Below are positions 25,998 through 34,753 of a stretch of 64,000 bases of DNA, one piece after another. The stretch lies in NCBI GenBank assembly GCA_024648695.1, contig JACAVV010000031.1:1-64000 (forward strand), read 5' to 3'. Within the stretch, counting starts at the first letter, position 1. Every line of letters starts with the position of its first letter. A program made the translations under genes and the position numbers. The notes under the pieces were generated by a model. It searched no databases. It saw only the letters and a program-made list of their open reading frames with translations, and had not been told where the DNA came from. This stretch comes from Nitrospina sp. Lineage in GTDB: Bacteria; Nitrospinota; Nitrospinia; Nitrospinales; JACRGP01.

Positions 25998-26807
25998 TTA
26001 AGACCGTTCCTTTAACCTGGATTCCAGTTGGCCAATGCGCGAGACTTCTTCTTTTTCGGAAATGAACCCCTGCTCGCGATCCTGCCTGAGCATGGCAATT
26101 TCAAATTTTAAAGCCTCGCTAACGGCTGTACGGTATTGTTGCAAAACACCCGTTTGAAATGTCAAAATCCGGGTATTGAACCGTTGTGGACGAATATTAG
26201 ACAACAAATCGTCAATTCCCCCAGGATGAATACTACCCCCAAGGGACACGGGAAATCCTTTAGACTGAATGGTGTTGATCGCTGAACGAACCCTGATTTG
26301 CAGGTCCGGATCGTCTGGCGAGGTTTTCAGGGACTTGGATAAATCCGTACATCCGATCGTGATTTCATCCAATTCCCCAGATCCGGGGTTTTCCAGAATG
26401 GAATCAAGATTTTCCAGAGCAACTTTAGTTTCAATATTGATCTGTTTTTTAATCATAGCATACTTGGGGCCTGGACAGTAGTCTTTTAATGCATCCAGAA
26501 AATTTTCCAGTCCGTACGCCGATTCCACCATGGGAGCGATAAAACCATCGACGCCTTTATCCATCAATTGGCGTATATCGTTTCGGGCATTGGGACCCCC
26601 GATCTTCACTACTATCGGCAAAATGCCTCCAGCCATTCGGACCCATGACCCAATCTGTTCGAATCCCATTGCGGCGTCTTCGGTGGACAATTTGATTCCA
26701 CAACAGGCATAATTTTCTTTCAACACCTGCAGGCGTTGCTGAAGATCGCTTTCTACTGGCGATAACCTGTAGGGCAATACCGTTAAACGCGCTGGCCGGG
26801 TATTCAT
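25998..26807 (-). CDS. HpcH/HpaI aldolase (citrate lyase beta-like) family protein
   Basis: A 269-residue TIM-barrel protein of the HpcH/HpaI family, whose members cleave or form C-C bonds of 2-oxo or hydroxy acids with a divalent metal. Landmarks are IVVKIGGPNARND (about 65), APMVESAYGLE (about 91), INIETKVAL (the conserved glutamate, about 123) and IGCTDLSKSL (about 151). The ATG overlaps the stop of the upstream ATP-grasp/FMN gene (ATGA), so the two are translationally coupled and should act in one pathway. The substrate is unknown. A C-terminal 45-residue helical extension is not typical of the family and may bind the partner. Confidence 0.75.
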   Translation of the reverse strand: MNTRPARLTVLPYRLSPVESDLQQRLQVLKENYACCGIKLSTEDAAMGFEQIGSWVRMAGGILPIVVKIGGPNARNDIRQLMDKGVDGFIAPMVESAYGLENFLDALKDYCPGPKYAMIKKQINIETKVALENLDSILENPGSGELDEITIGCTDLSKSLKTSPDDPDLQIRVRSAINTIQSKGFPVSLGGSIHPGGIDDLLSNIRPQRFNTRILTFQTGVLQQYRTAVSEALKFEIAMLRQDREQGFISEKEEVSRIGQLESRLKERS

Positions 26808-29062
26808 CTCAGTTCTCCCTTGGAATCTCTTGATAAGATTGAAGGATCGATACTGCGAACGTCAGGACAGCCCGTTAAAATCATGGCCTTCCTCAGTTCA
26901 TCTGCTTTTTGCCTTAAATAAAACTCGACCCCTTCCTGTCCCGCACCAAAGGCGGCGATACAGACCGGGCGACCAATCATCACGGCGTCTGCGCCCAACG
27001 CAAGCATTTTTAATATATCAACCCCTTCCCGGATACCGCCATCGACCAACACTTTCACCTGACCACCCACAGCATTGGCAATTTCAGGCAGAACATCAGC
27101 CGTACCGGGCATATAGTCCATCACGCGTCCGCCGTGATTCGAAACAACAATGGCGTCGGCACCCGCTTCCACCGCCAGTTTGGCGGTTTCGACATTCATG
27201 ATGCCCTTCAATATGAACGGAACATACAGGTGAAGTTTCAACTCGCGAAGATCATCCAGGCTTTTGGGTCCGACGCGCTGGCCCTTAAGAGCCATGGTTT
27301 TAAATGACGCCGCATCGATATCGATTCCCACCGCCAGACATCCCGCATCGCGCGCGGCGTGAAAACGTTTGATAATGTCGAGATTGAATTCCCGCGGCTT
27401 AAACACCGGAATACCCAGTCCTTTTCTCTTGCGAATGACTTCCAGTCCGATGAGGTATTTTTTGGGACTCGCGCCATCCCCCACCATTCCCAACGTACCG
27501 CATCCCAAACATCCGTCGACCACTGATTCGGCATACTCTTTTTCGTCCATTCCTCCTGCGAGGTTGGTCTCCATTCCCGTAATGGGTGCGGCCAGAATCG
27601 GTAGCGCGAGTTTTTGTCCGAACAATTCTATCGATAGATCGGGTTCCTTCACATTATGGATGGTGCGTAAATTAATTTTGTAACGTGCCAGGGCATCCAA
27701 GTTGACCGTGAAAGAACTGCCAGTGCCAATACCACCGATACCAGGTACCTTACCTGCGCATTCGTAACCGTCGCATACCGGGCAGGCCTTACAAGCCACG
27801 TAAAACTTTTTTCGAGCCTGATTGCGAATGATGTCCCATGTAAGAACATTGTCCGCGCCCAACTCAATCTGAATCGTCTGCCGGGCAAGATCATTAATGC
27901 GAATCGCATCTTCTCTGCTTTGGGCAACGGTGATCACATAAGCGGTTTTACCGATATTGCTTTTAACTTCCTCGACACGGCTCCCTGGTTCCTTCATGAG
28001 AATAACTTCACGGACGCCCTTGATTTTGCGTGCTTCGTCGACTCCTTTAATAGACAATATTTTTCCGGGCGGCGGTATAATGGCGCGCTCGACCGCTACC
28101 AGCTTGTTTTTCACTTTCATGTCGGATGGACTTTGCCCCAAAGCGATTTCTATCGCCGCCTTATACAGGTTGATCCCTGTCGACAAAGGAAACGTGTGGG
28201 CCGACATCCATCCGCCACTCAATCGGGCGGCGATTTCGACAATTTTGGGTCCGGCGGACGTCATTTTGATATCGCCTTTCGCCGCACCGTGGTTGATACC
28301 GATTGCTTTGATAGCCGATTTGAAAGTACCTACCACCTGGTCCTGTTGATCCTGCGGTAAAGCAGAAGGCAGGGTGTGCCCGACTTCGACGAAATACGGT
28401 GAGCGTTCGATCAAACGGTCGGCGACACCTGTGATTTCGATTTGTCCCTCGCAAACTAGAGCATCAAGGCTGAGTTCGGGTCCCTCCATATAATGTTCGA
28501 TAATGAGGTTGCCGCTGATGGACGCTTCCTTTGCCTCCTGAAACGCAGAGGGAAGTTCATCAGGATGCTGGATTTTTTTAACCCCGCGCGCGCCCATATT
28601 GTCACAAGGTTTTATCACCAGAGGGAGAGTCATTTCCTGCACCGCGATTTGCGCTTCCTCAAGGGTCCAGATCGGGCGAAAGTCGGGAACGGCGACTCCC
28701 TTTTCTCTCAGGCACCGTCGCATTTTTATTTTATCCGTGGCCCGTTCAGCCACCTCAAAGGGAATACCGGGTAACCCCAGAGCATTGGCGACAGCCGCCA
28801 CGGTTTGGGAAGCATCGGTGCCAACGGTCATCACCCCATCAAGGGGGCATTCCTGATGAAACTGTTTTGCGGCGTTTACGGTTAAATTGATGTTTCGAGT
28901 GCTGACCACAAGAGGGAAATCGGCAAGACGCATACCCTCTGCATCCGGGTCATAGTCGGTGACCACGACCTTCAGTCCCATATCGCGGGCGGTTTTGATG
29001 ACAGGCACCTGAAAGATACCGCCACCGACAATCATCAAATGTTTAGGCCGTTTGTTTGGCAT
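26804..29062 (-). CDS. fusion of ATP-grasp ligase and FMN-dependent 2-hydroxyacid dehydrogenase
   Basis: A 752-residue two-domain enzyme. Residues 1 to about 410 form a complete ATP-grasp carboxylate-amine ligase: an N-terminal Rossmann-like start (MIVGGGIFQVPV), the TDKIKMRRCL and VIKPCDNMGARG strands, and KIVEIAARLSGGW near 275 supplying the metal-binding glutamate. Residues about 425-752 form an FMN-dependent alpha-hydroxyacid oxidase/dehydrogenase domain. It has a cysteine-rich lead (CKACPVCDGYEC), the catalytic VVSNHGGRVMD loop, VLVDGGIREG, and the IGRPV phosphate site. Both parts look intact. The usual members of each family are separate proteins, so the fusion implies a coupled oxidation and ligation step. 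The gene has no strong ribosome site. It precedes the aldolase gene with a four-base overlap. Confidence 0.85.
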   Translation of the reverse strand: MPNKRPKHLMIVGGGIFQVPVIKTARDMGLKVVVTDYDPDAEGMRLADFPLVVSTRNINLTVNAAKQFHQECPLDGVMTVGTDASQTVAAVANALGLPGIPFEVAERATDKIKMRRCLREKGVAVPDFRPIWTLEEAQIAVQEMTLPLVIKPCDNMGARGVKKIQHPDELPSAFQEAKEASISGNLIIEHYMEGPELSLDALVCEGQIEITGVADRLIERSPYFVEVGHTLPSALPQDQQDQVVGTFKSAIKAIGINHGAAKGDIKMTSAGPKIVEIAARLSGGWMSAHTFPLSTGINLYKAAIEIALGQSPSDMKVKNKLVAVERAIIPPPGKILSIKGVDEARKIKGVREVILMKEPGSRVEEVKSNIGKTAYVITVAQSREDAIRINDLARQTIQIELGADNVLTWDIIRNQARKKFYVACKACPVCDGYECAGKVPGIGGIGTGSSFTVNLDALARYKINLRTIHNVKEPDLSIELFGQKLALPILAAPITGMETNLAGGMDEKEYAESVVDGCLGCGTLGMVGDGASPKKYLIGLEVIRKRKGLGIPVFKPREFNLDIIKRFHAARDAGCLAVGIDIDAASFKTMALKGQRVGPKSLDDLRELKLHLYVPFILKGIMNVETAKLAVEAGADAIVVSNHGGRVMDYMPGTADVLPEIANAVGGQVKVLVDGGIREGVDILKMLALGADAVMIGRPVCIAAFGAGQEGVEFYLRQKADELRKAMILTGCPDVRSIDPSILSRDSKGELR

Positions 29063-29238
29063 TCGGCAGGCTCGTAAAGATGGTTTTCCCTTTATTATCG
29101 GGTGAAAGGGAAAAATCCTTTAACTTCAATACCATCTTACTCCTGTTCGGAGGAAATCAAAGAGTTTTTTCTAAAAATACCAGGGAAGGAAGTTTTTGAA
29201 TTACCGGTAAAAACAACCGGCAAAAGAAGCCGAATCTT

Positions 29239-29436
29239 TCAACAAGCTATGGGAAGATTGTTAAGAGGTCCGGGTTCTTTTGCCGATTGGATCCACACGC
29301 GCGCCTGCTTTTTATTATCCTGACGCTTGTAACGCTTCTTCGAAGGAATCACCTGATGGCGAAACTTGCCCTCCGTTAAGGTTTTTGCAACAGGGTCTTC
29401 TTTTAAAACCCTGAGTTGTGTCTTTTTAGTTTTCAT
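29239..29436 (-). CDS. ArfA-like alternative ribosome-rescue protein (putative)
   Basis: A 65-residue, very basic protein. A good ribosome site (aaaagga about seven bases before ATG 29436) supports translation. Its core FRHQVIPSKKRYKRQ resembles the FRxRVxxxKKGKGSYxR core of ArfA, which frees ribosomes stalled on truncated mRNA by recruiting release factor 2. A preceding DPVAKTL also fits the family pattern. The resemblance is short, so a different small RNA-binding protein is possible. It stands alone between the ATP-grasp fusion gene and the DUF1858 gene on the same strand. Confidence 0.5.
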   Translation of the reverse strand: MKTKKTQLRVLKEDPVAKTLTEGKFRHQVIPSKKRYKRQDNKKQARVWIQSAKEPGPLNNLPIAC

Positions 29437-29504
29437 AAATTTTCCTTTTAAATTAATAGTTTACATACTCAATATAGCAGGATGCGAATCTGATCGTACA
29501 GGAT

Positions 29505-30419
29505 TTATTTTTTTTCTCCTAAAACCTGCGTAATAACCACGTTGATTTCCTTCAAAATAATAGAGGGATCAATATTGTGCATGTTCGCTGTTTGCTCTAC
29601 GGTTTCCACCACCTGGCCCGGACACGAAAAGCATCCTTCGCCATAGTGCTTTTCGAACACCGGTTTGGTCTCAGGATAGATTTTAATCAAACTGCCCACC
29701 ATCACATCGGACTGGCATAACTCTCCTTTCTTAATGGAGGTTCCTACAGCGGCTTTCTCTTTCGTTTCTGCTTCCACTTTTGCGGATGACTCTCCAAATA
29801 AAGCCGCGTTCAGTTTTTGAATAAATTCATCGGCATCGACTCCATGCTTTTCGCAGGCCTTCTCAATCGTTACCACCTTTGCGAATGACTGACGGGCCAC
29901 AGGGTTGGCCAAAGCTTTAAATCCGCTTTGCAAAAACACAGGCATGCTTTGCGGGAAATGTTCGAGGACTGTGGATACTTTCATATCCTTAGTAACCGAT
30001 TTCGGTTTGTCCTTTGGCTCAGACACCAGCATAACACCGAGCAAATTATAAACCATTATGAACAGTCCCACAGCCGCCATCATAGAAAACACGACGAAGG
30101 CAATCTTCACCGCTCCCCCTGCCAAGGGTCCGCCCGCAAGGTGACTCAGCACCATTCCAATAAGGCCAACATTGTGAAAAATAAAATGGTATTTCACTCC
30201 CTCCGGCCAGGGAATGGGTCGGGCGTTGAATCGGGGCAATACGTGATAGGCCACTCCGGCGATCATCATCACCATGAACCCGAGCAGGTTTAAGTGAATA
30301 TGCACGAAACGCAGGCGCACGTTCCAAGCAGGCTCGAATCCGATCGCAACGCCCAATATGACGCCAATGAGGAGATAAACCAGTCCGGCTTTGGTAAACA
30401 ATTTTGCGTAGGTATCCAT
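29505..30419 (-). CDS. haem-copper-oxidase-like membrane protein with two DUF1858 domains
   Basis: A 304-residue protein in three parts. The first 135 residues hold four membrane helices with two histidine clusters (VHIHLNLLGF and YHVLPRF). These resemble part of a NorB/CcoN-type oxidase core, but the protein is far too short to be a complete oxidase. Then come two DUF1858 domains (about 147-210 and 232-298). The first has SVTKDMKVSTVLEHFP; the second has a CFSCPG motif, in which the paired cysteines suggest redox or metal binding. DUF1858 domains often accompany ScdA/YtfE and hybrid-cluster-protein-like factors in nitrosative stress. A role in nitric oxide or oxygen sensing is inference. It follows the glycosyltransferase gene on the same strand after 20 bases. 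Confidence 0.7.
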   Translation of the reverse strand: MDTYAKLFTKAGLVYLLIGVILGVAIGFEPAWNVRLRFVHIHLNLLGFMVMMIAGVAYHVLPRFNARPIPWPEGVKYHFIFHNVGLIGMVLSHLAGGPLAGGAVKIAFVVFSMMAAVGLFIMVYNLLGVMLVSEPKDKPKSVTKDMKVSTVLEHFPQSMPVFLQSGFKALANPVARQSFAKVVTIEKACEKHGVDADEFIQKLNAALFGESSAKVEAETKEKAAVGTSIKKGELCQSDVMVGSLIKIYPETKPVFEKHYGEGCFSCPGQVVETVEQTANMHNIDPSIILKEINVVITQVLGEKK

Positions 30420-30439
30420 GAGTTCTCTTTAGTGATTGG

Positions 30440-31582
30440 TTATTTATTTTCTGCCACGGAATAAGATCGGCCACGCCACTCGGTTATTCCTTTAAAAAGG
30501 GTTTGATACATGGAATTTATCATGATCGCCGACACAACCAGAGTCCCAAGAGGAAACAGGAACAAGTTGATCATTGGAAGCCGCAAATGCCAACATAAGC
30601 CAGCACAAGTCACCCAGACCATGCCGAGGCTGACACAGGACAATCCCAACCCAATGAAATGAATTTCTCCTATCAGGTTGCCTATGACCACTAGATAGGG
30701 CGTCACCATAAATCCCAGCATATAGCCGATATAGTAAAAAGTTTTAAACACTGATTTCTTCAAGGCAAAAAACAGGTTCTTTCGCCACCCTTCCCAGATT
30801 TCCTGCAGGGAGTAATACATGCGAATAGACACCACCTCCTTGCCATCAGCAATCATCAGATTAAAGCCGTCCTTCTTCACCGCTTTGGACAGCGCGAGGT
30901 CTTCCACCACTTCCTGCCGCACCCGTTCATGACCTCCCAGCGCTTCGTATACCTTTCTCTTGAACAGCAGGAACGCACCAATGCCCATCGATTCATTCGA
31001 CTCCGGATCATTGATTCCCTTGAACCTGGACAAGGCCCCGATAAAACCAAATATTACCGGCTGTACGGTCCGTTCCCAAAAGGAACCAAATTGGGCTCCC
31101 GGCATCAGAGTCAGCACATCGCAATTCCGGCTCTTTAAATAATAAACAGCTGTCCGCAATGCGAAGGATTCAAATTCCGGATCGGCATCCGTAAACAACA
31201 GCAGTTCACCTTTTGCGATGCGATAAGCTTGATCCAGCGCATGCGGCTTTCCCAGCCAGTTTTCAGGAAGAGGCTTGCCGGGAATCACCGTCAATTGCGG
31301 AAATTGTTTTTGCAAACTATTTAGAATCTCAGCCGTTCCATCGGTAGAATTGTCGTCCACCACAATGACCTCAAAATTCGGGTAATCCTGCCTCAGCAAA
31401 GAGGTCACACATGTTCCAACACTTCGCTCTTCGTTCCGGGCGGGGACACAGACTGAAATGAGGGGATATTCCTCAAGTTCTCCTTGCACGGGTTCCACTC
31501 GAATCAGATGCAACAGGTTCACAGAAAGGTAAATGACAACGAAAACAATCAGAAAAAACTGTAATAATGTTAGGATAGGCAT
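30440..31582 (-). CDS. membrane family 2 glycosyltransferase
   Basis: A 380-residue glycosyltransferase with an N-terminal membrane helix (about 5-25), a GT2 domain from about 42 (SVCVPARNEERS, VVDDNSTDGT, FTDADPEF) and three or four C-terminal membrane helices (about 290-365). This arrangement matches enzymes that glycosylate lipids or carotenoids and the hopanoid-linked HpnB group. The acceptor cannot be told. It is divergent from the DUF5685 operon, with a gap of 59 bases that must hold both promoters, and is followed by the DUF1858 gene. Confidence 0.85.
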   Translation of the reverse strand: MPILTLLQFFLIVFVVIYLSVNLLHLIRVEPVQGELEEYPLISVCVPARNEERSVGTCVTSLLRQDYPNFEVIVVDDNSTDGTAEILNSLQKQFPQLTVIPGKPLPENWLGKPHALDQAYRIAKGELLLFTDADPEFESFALRTAVYYLKSRNCDVLTLMPGAQFGSFWERTVQPVIFGFIGALSRFKGINDPESNESMGIGAFLLFKRKVYEALGGHERVRQEVVEDLALSKAVKKDGFNLMIADGKEVVSIRMYYSLQEIWEGWRKNLFFALKKSVFKTFYYIGYMLGFMVTPYLVVIGNLIGEIHFIGLGLSCVSLGMVWVTCAGLCWHLRLPMINLFLFPLGTLVVSAIMINSMYQTLFKGITEWRGRSYSVAENK

Positions 31583-31641
31583 ATATCAATTATCTGTTCA
31601 GTCGCCCGACCCACAGACTGTAAATATAAAGGAAGGAAGGA

Positions 31642-32583
31642 ATGATCGGATTTTTAAAACCTTATAAAATGGAATTGCTGGTTAAAGACTGCACCTACTA
31701 CAAATTGTATTATTGCAGTATCTGCCGGCATTTGGTGCGCAACAACCTGCGCATGTACGCATGGCTCAACAGTTACGAAGGTACCCTGCTGGCCATGATT
31801 TATAACGAAATGGTAGTGCAAGACATCTCAGCGGTCAAGGACCGATGTTCGGGTATTCCCATCGTCAAGGTTCCTGTTTTACCTCCGGACCATCCTGCTG
31901 TGGAACTGGGGGCCATGATCAGTATGCTGGCCTTTCAAGTAAAATTCCGCGACAATTTACTGGATGAAGAAGGTGGATTTACCAAAGCCTATAATAAATT
32001 TTTTCTGCACCGGGTGAATCGTTCCTTTGAGAAAAAACAGGATGTCTATAGAAAGTTCCAGATCGATCTGGATTACATTTCAGAGCAACAAAAAGCGTTG
32101 AATCGTCTGGAGCTTGATGAAACAATAAAGGAAGCCGATTCCTTTCTGGAAGCCTGGGGCGTCCTGTTCGCGTACATCATGACACAGGCGTTCAAAGGCA
32201 AGATTGATGACCGTCGATACAAAGCCTTATCCGGATTTTTTAGAGGTCTCGGCAAAATAATCAACCTGCTCGATGCCATGAGCGATGTTCACGAAGATTC
32301 CAAAAACGGACAGTTCAACCCTATTTTGCGAAGCGAGTCATCCGCCGATCTGGACAACCCCGAATGGCTGAATACAGCTTTCACAAAATATGGAAAAATC
32401 ATTCAATCGGAGAGGAAAATCCTGTTACAATTATTGCCCGAAATTGGCTTGCGCGAGTCCCTAGCCATCGTGCAAAATATACTTTCGGACTGTCTTGACA
32501 AAGAATTGGAAAAAGTGTTTTTATTGATGGTCGAAAAAAAGCAAACCAATCAACGAATGCTGTTTAACTGTAACGAATTTTAA
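31642..32583 (+). CDS. DUF5685-family protein
   Basis: A 313-residue helical protein. The N-terminus, with GFLKPYKMEL followed by YYKLYYCSICRHL, matches the DUF5685 signature, including the CxxC. The rest is alpha-helical with no membrane segment. Function is unknown. A strong ggaaggaagga precedes ATG 31642. It is the first of four closely spaced genes (DUF5685, zinc ribbon, DedA, DnaJ), of which the middle two overlap. A shared envelope or folding role is plausible but not shown. Confidence 0.75.
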   Translation: MIGFLKPYKMELLVKDCTYYKLYYCSICRHLVRNNLRMYAWLNSYEGTLLAMIYNEMVVQDISAVKDRCSGIPIVKVPVLPPDHPAVELGAMISMLAFQVKFRDNLLDEEGGFTKAYNKFFLHRVNRSFEKKQDVYRKFQIDLDYISEQQKALNRLELDETIKEADSFLEAWGVLFAYIMTQAFKGKIDDRRYKALSGFFRGLGKIINLLDAMSDVHEDSKNGQFNPILRSESSADLDNPEWLNTAFTKYGKIIQSERKILLQLLPEIGLRESLAIVQNILSDCLDKELEKVFLLMVEKKQTNQRMLFNCNEF

Positions 32584-32593
32584 AGGAGACCCT

Positions 32594-32848
32594 ATGTTTT
32601 GTTCCAATTGCGGTGGTGAAAACCCGGAGACCGCAAACTTTTGCGTTAAATGCGGTAACCAGATCAATCAGGATCCTAATATTCAACCTTACCAGGGCCA
32701 GCCGCCGCAACAATTCCAGCAACAACAACATTATAAGCCGGACATGAAGGAAACCTTCAAGCACAGTGCCGTGTCAGGCGCCGGAACCTATGCCGGGTGT
32801 TGTTGTATGAACGCACTGAGCAACCTGATGTGTGATGCCTGTGAGTAA
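32594..32848 (+). CDS. small zinc-ribbon protein with a C-terminal cysteine cluster
   Basis: An 84-residue protein. The first 25 residues form a zinc ribbon (CSNCGGENP followed by CVKCGNQ). A Gln/Pro-rich linker (about 30-48) leads to a C-terminal segment holding CCCMN and CDACE. The six cysteines in the last 20 residues, together with a short hydrophobic run, could form a second metal site or a lipidated patch. An aaaggag site precedes the ATG. The TAA overlaps the DedA start (TAATG). I do not know the family; zinc-ribbon leads of this type are common on small membrane-associated proteins. Confidence 0.75.
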   Translation: MFCSNCGGENPETANFCVKCGNQINQDPNIQPYQGQPPQQFQQQQHYKPDMKETFKHSAVSGAGTYAGCCCMNALSNLMCDACE

Positions 32849-33429
32849 TGTCCCCGGAGGCTATTGAAACCCTGGTCCGTGAATACGGATACGGGATGGT
32901 GCTGATTGGAACCTACTTCGACCATTACGGCGTTCCTTTGTTTTTAGTGTTCGGTGGGATCGCCGCTTCACAGGATCTTCTAAACGGTTATGGCGTACTG
33001 GCCTGTGGTTTTTTGGGCGGATGGATTGCCGATCTGTTCCTTTACTTTTTAGGATTTAAAACAGGCCTGGCCTTCTGGATGCAGTTTCGATTTGTTCAAA
33101 TGTTTGCCGTTCCACTGAAAACCACACAACGCCTTCTGAACGAGCGCCCTGCCCTGATGGTGATTATGGGCCGATTCCTGTTTGCCGTTTCTAAGTTTAT
33201 ACCTCCCTTTGCCGGGATGGTTCATTTCCCGGTCAAACAATACATTGTGTTTTCTTTTATTGGAAACGTCCTTTTTTCGATATTATTTACAGGATTAAGC
33301 ATATGGGCAGGTCCCTTCATTCTAGGGTCTCTTAAAGAATTTAAAATAGGTAGCGTACTGCTCGCACTTGCTTTTGTATTGATGCTGGTCTGGTTGAGCA
33401 AAAGACTCGTCAAATCCACCACCCCCTAA
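32848..33429 (+). CDS. DedA/VTT-family membrane protein
   Basis: A 193-residue membrane protein of the DedA (SNARE-associated, VTT) family, thought to move lipids such as undecaprenyl phosphate across the membrane. Five hydrophobic segments are visible. Family landmarks are the FDHYGVPLFLVFGG start and the amphipathic GRFLFAVSKFIPPFAGMVHFP stretch, which has the conserved arginine and glycine/proline pattern. The start overlaps the zinc-ribbon stop, and the DnaJ gene follows after 20 bases. A link to lipid carrier recycling for the nearby glycosyltransferases is possible. Confidence 0.85.
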   Translation: MSPEAIETLVREYGYGMVLIGTYFDHYGVPLFLVFGGIAASQDLLNGYGVLACGFLGGWIADLFLYFLGFKTGLAFWMQFRFVQMFAVPLKTTQRLLNERPALMVIMGRFLFAVSKFIPPFAGMVHFPVKQYIVFSFIGNVLFSILFTGLSIWAGPFILGSLKEFKIGSVLLALAFVLMLVWLSKRLVKSTTP

Positions 33430-33449
33430 AGTCAATACAACACCCGCAC

Positions 33450-34196
33450 ATGGAAAAATCGTATTACGAAATTTTAGGCGTTCCGTCTCATGCCTCGTAT
33501 TTGGAAATCAAGCAGGCTTATAGAAAGTTGGCGAAGGAGCACCATCCGGACCGTCTAAACAATCCAACCGAAGATCAACAAGTCCGGTTTGCGAAAATTG
33601 CGGAAGCGCATTCCGTACTTTCCAACCTGCAGAAGCGCAAAGCTTATGATGACAGACTGCGTCAGAATGCCGCCCCACCACCAGGTCCGGGACCTCAGCC
33701 CTATCCTTTCACTCAACCGCATTACTCAGGGTATCCCTATTTTCAATGGGACTTCATAACCCCGTTCCTCCACTCCATATTTATTCCCCCGAGCCCCAGG
33801 CGCTTAAATAAAAAAGAAGCCGTTTTAAAAATTTTATTCAATCACCGCACCATTCTGGCGGCAATTCTGGGAGCACTGTTGTTCTTTAATTTTTTTACAG
33901 CAATGGACGGACGCGTGGTAGAGAAAGATATGGAGGCGGGATTATTTCAAAGTGTCTCATATAATTTAGTATTGAAAAAGGATTCTGGAGACATTCAAAA
34001 GCGGCGGGTTAAATCGAAAGTGTACGATGCGGTAAAAATCAACGACCGAATCAGCAAATCCTATTTTTCATTTTCCTACAAAATAAATAATGTTGAATCG
34101 TTTAAAGTTTCCCCCAAAAGATTTCTTCTACAAGTCTTCCTCATATACGCAATCATCTCGATAGGGTTGCTGGCGCTGGAATATGGCAGAAAATAA
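33450..34196 (+). CDS. membrane-anchored DnaJ-domain protein
   Basis: A 248-residue protein. A J-domain (about 3-66, with the HPD triad in KEHHPDRLN) is followed by a Pro/Gly-rich linker and two membrane helices (about 135-152 and 228-244). The loop between the helices (about 155-225) should be extracytoplasmic. It would recruit DnaK to the membrane; substrates are unknown. It ends the DUF5685/zinc-ribbon/DedA run, after which the sequence turns non-coding. Related tail-anchored J-proteins exist, but this one is not a canonical CbpA or DjlA. Confidence 0.82.
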   Translation: MEKSYYEILGVPSHASYLEIKQAYRKLAKEHHPDRLNNPTEDQQVRFAKIAEAHSVLSNLQKRKAYDDRLRQNAAPPPGPGPQPYPFTQPHYSGYPYFQWDFITPFLHSIFIPPSPRRLNKKEAVLKILFNHRTILAAILGALLFFNFFTAMDGRVVEKDMEAGLFQSVSYNLVLKKDSGDIQKRRVKSKVYDAVKINDRISKSYFSFSYKINNVESFKVSPKRFLLQVFLIYAIISIGLLALEYGRK

Positions 34197-34753
34197 GCGG
34201 TAACAACCAAGGTTTAAGGAGTCAACGAGGCCCAAGGGACACTTTTCATAAAAACCACCCGAAAGATTTGTTTGCGGTGACCTTTTTCTGGGTTTAATTT
34301 GGATCACCACCACCTTCCTTTTTAAAAGGTTCCGAAAATTTGAACCACCCCGCACAATCATAAACCCAAAATTTCACGCGCCAGAAAAAACGATAAATTC
34401 CGTGAATCAAATAACACCATGAACCCTCCCTTTTTCCTTTCAACAGCATTCATAAGTCGTATATTACCCATCCGGTCTCTTTTAGAGAACACGATACACA
34501 CTCCTGTGTTTCAATCCCTCAACAATCCATTTCCTATAACAATGGGTTAAAAGTTTTAATAACAATTAGCAATTTATTGAGATCAAATTAACCGAAACCG
34601 CTATTAGCATTTCCGTAAGTTTTTCCTAATTTATGTTCAACACTTAAGGAATTATTAAAAAAAGGACCATCAAAATAAAGCAGGCGATCCCTTGAACAGT
34701 AGCTTCCAAAAGATTTGCCTGACATAAAAAAAGACCCTTATTTATCTTGGAGG
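34197..34753. other. intergenic region before the broken sbtA gene
   Basis: No credible gene is present in these 557 bases. Short frames on both strands lack ribosome sites. The sequence becomes AT-rich toward 34620. A pair CCTTCCTTTTTAAAAGG near 34315-34330 could act as a weak terminator for the DnaJ gene. The region is probably the old promoter area of the sbtA-like gene. Confidence 0.45.
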
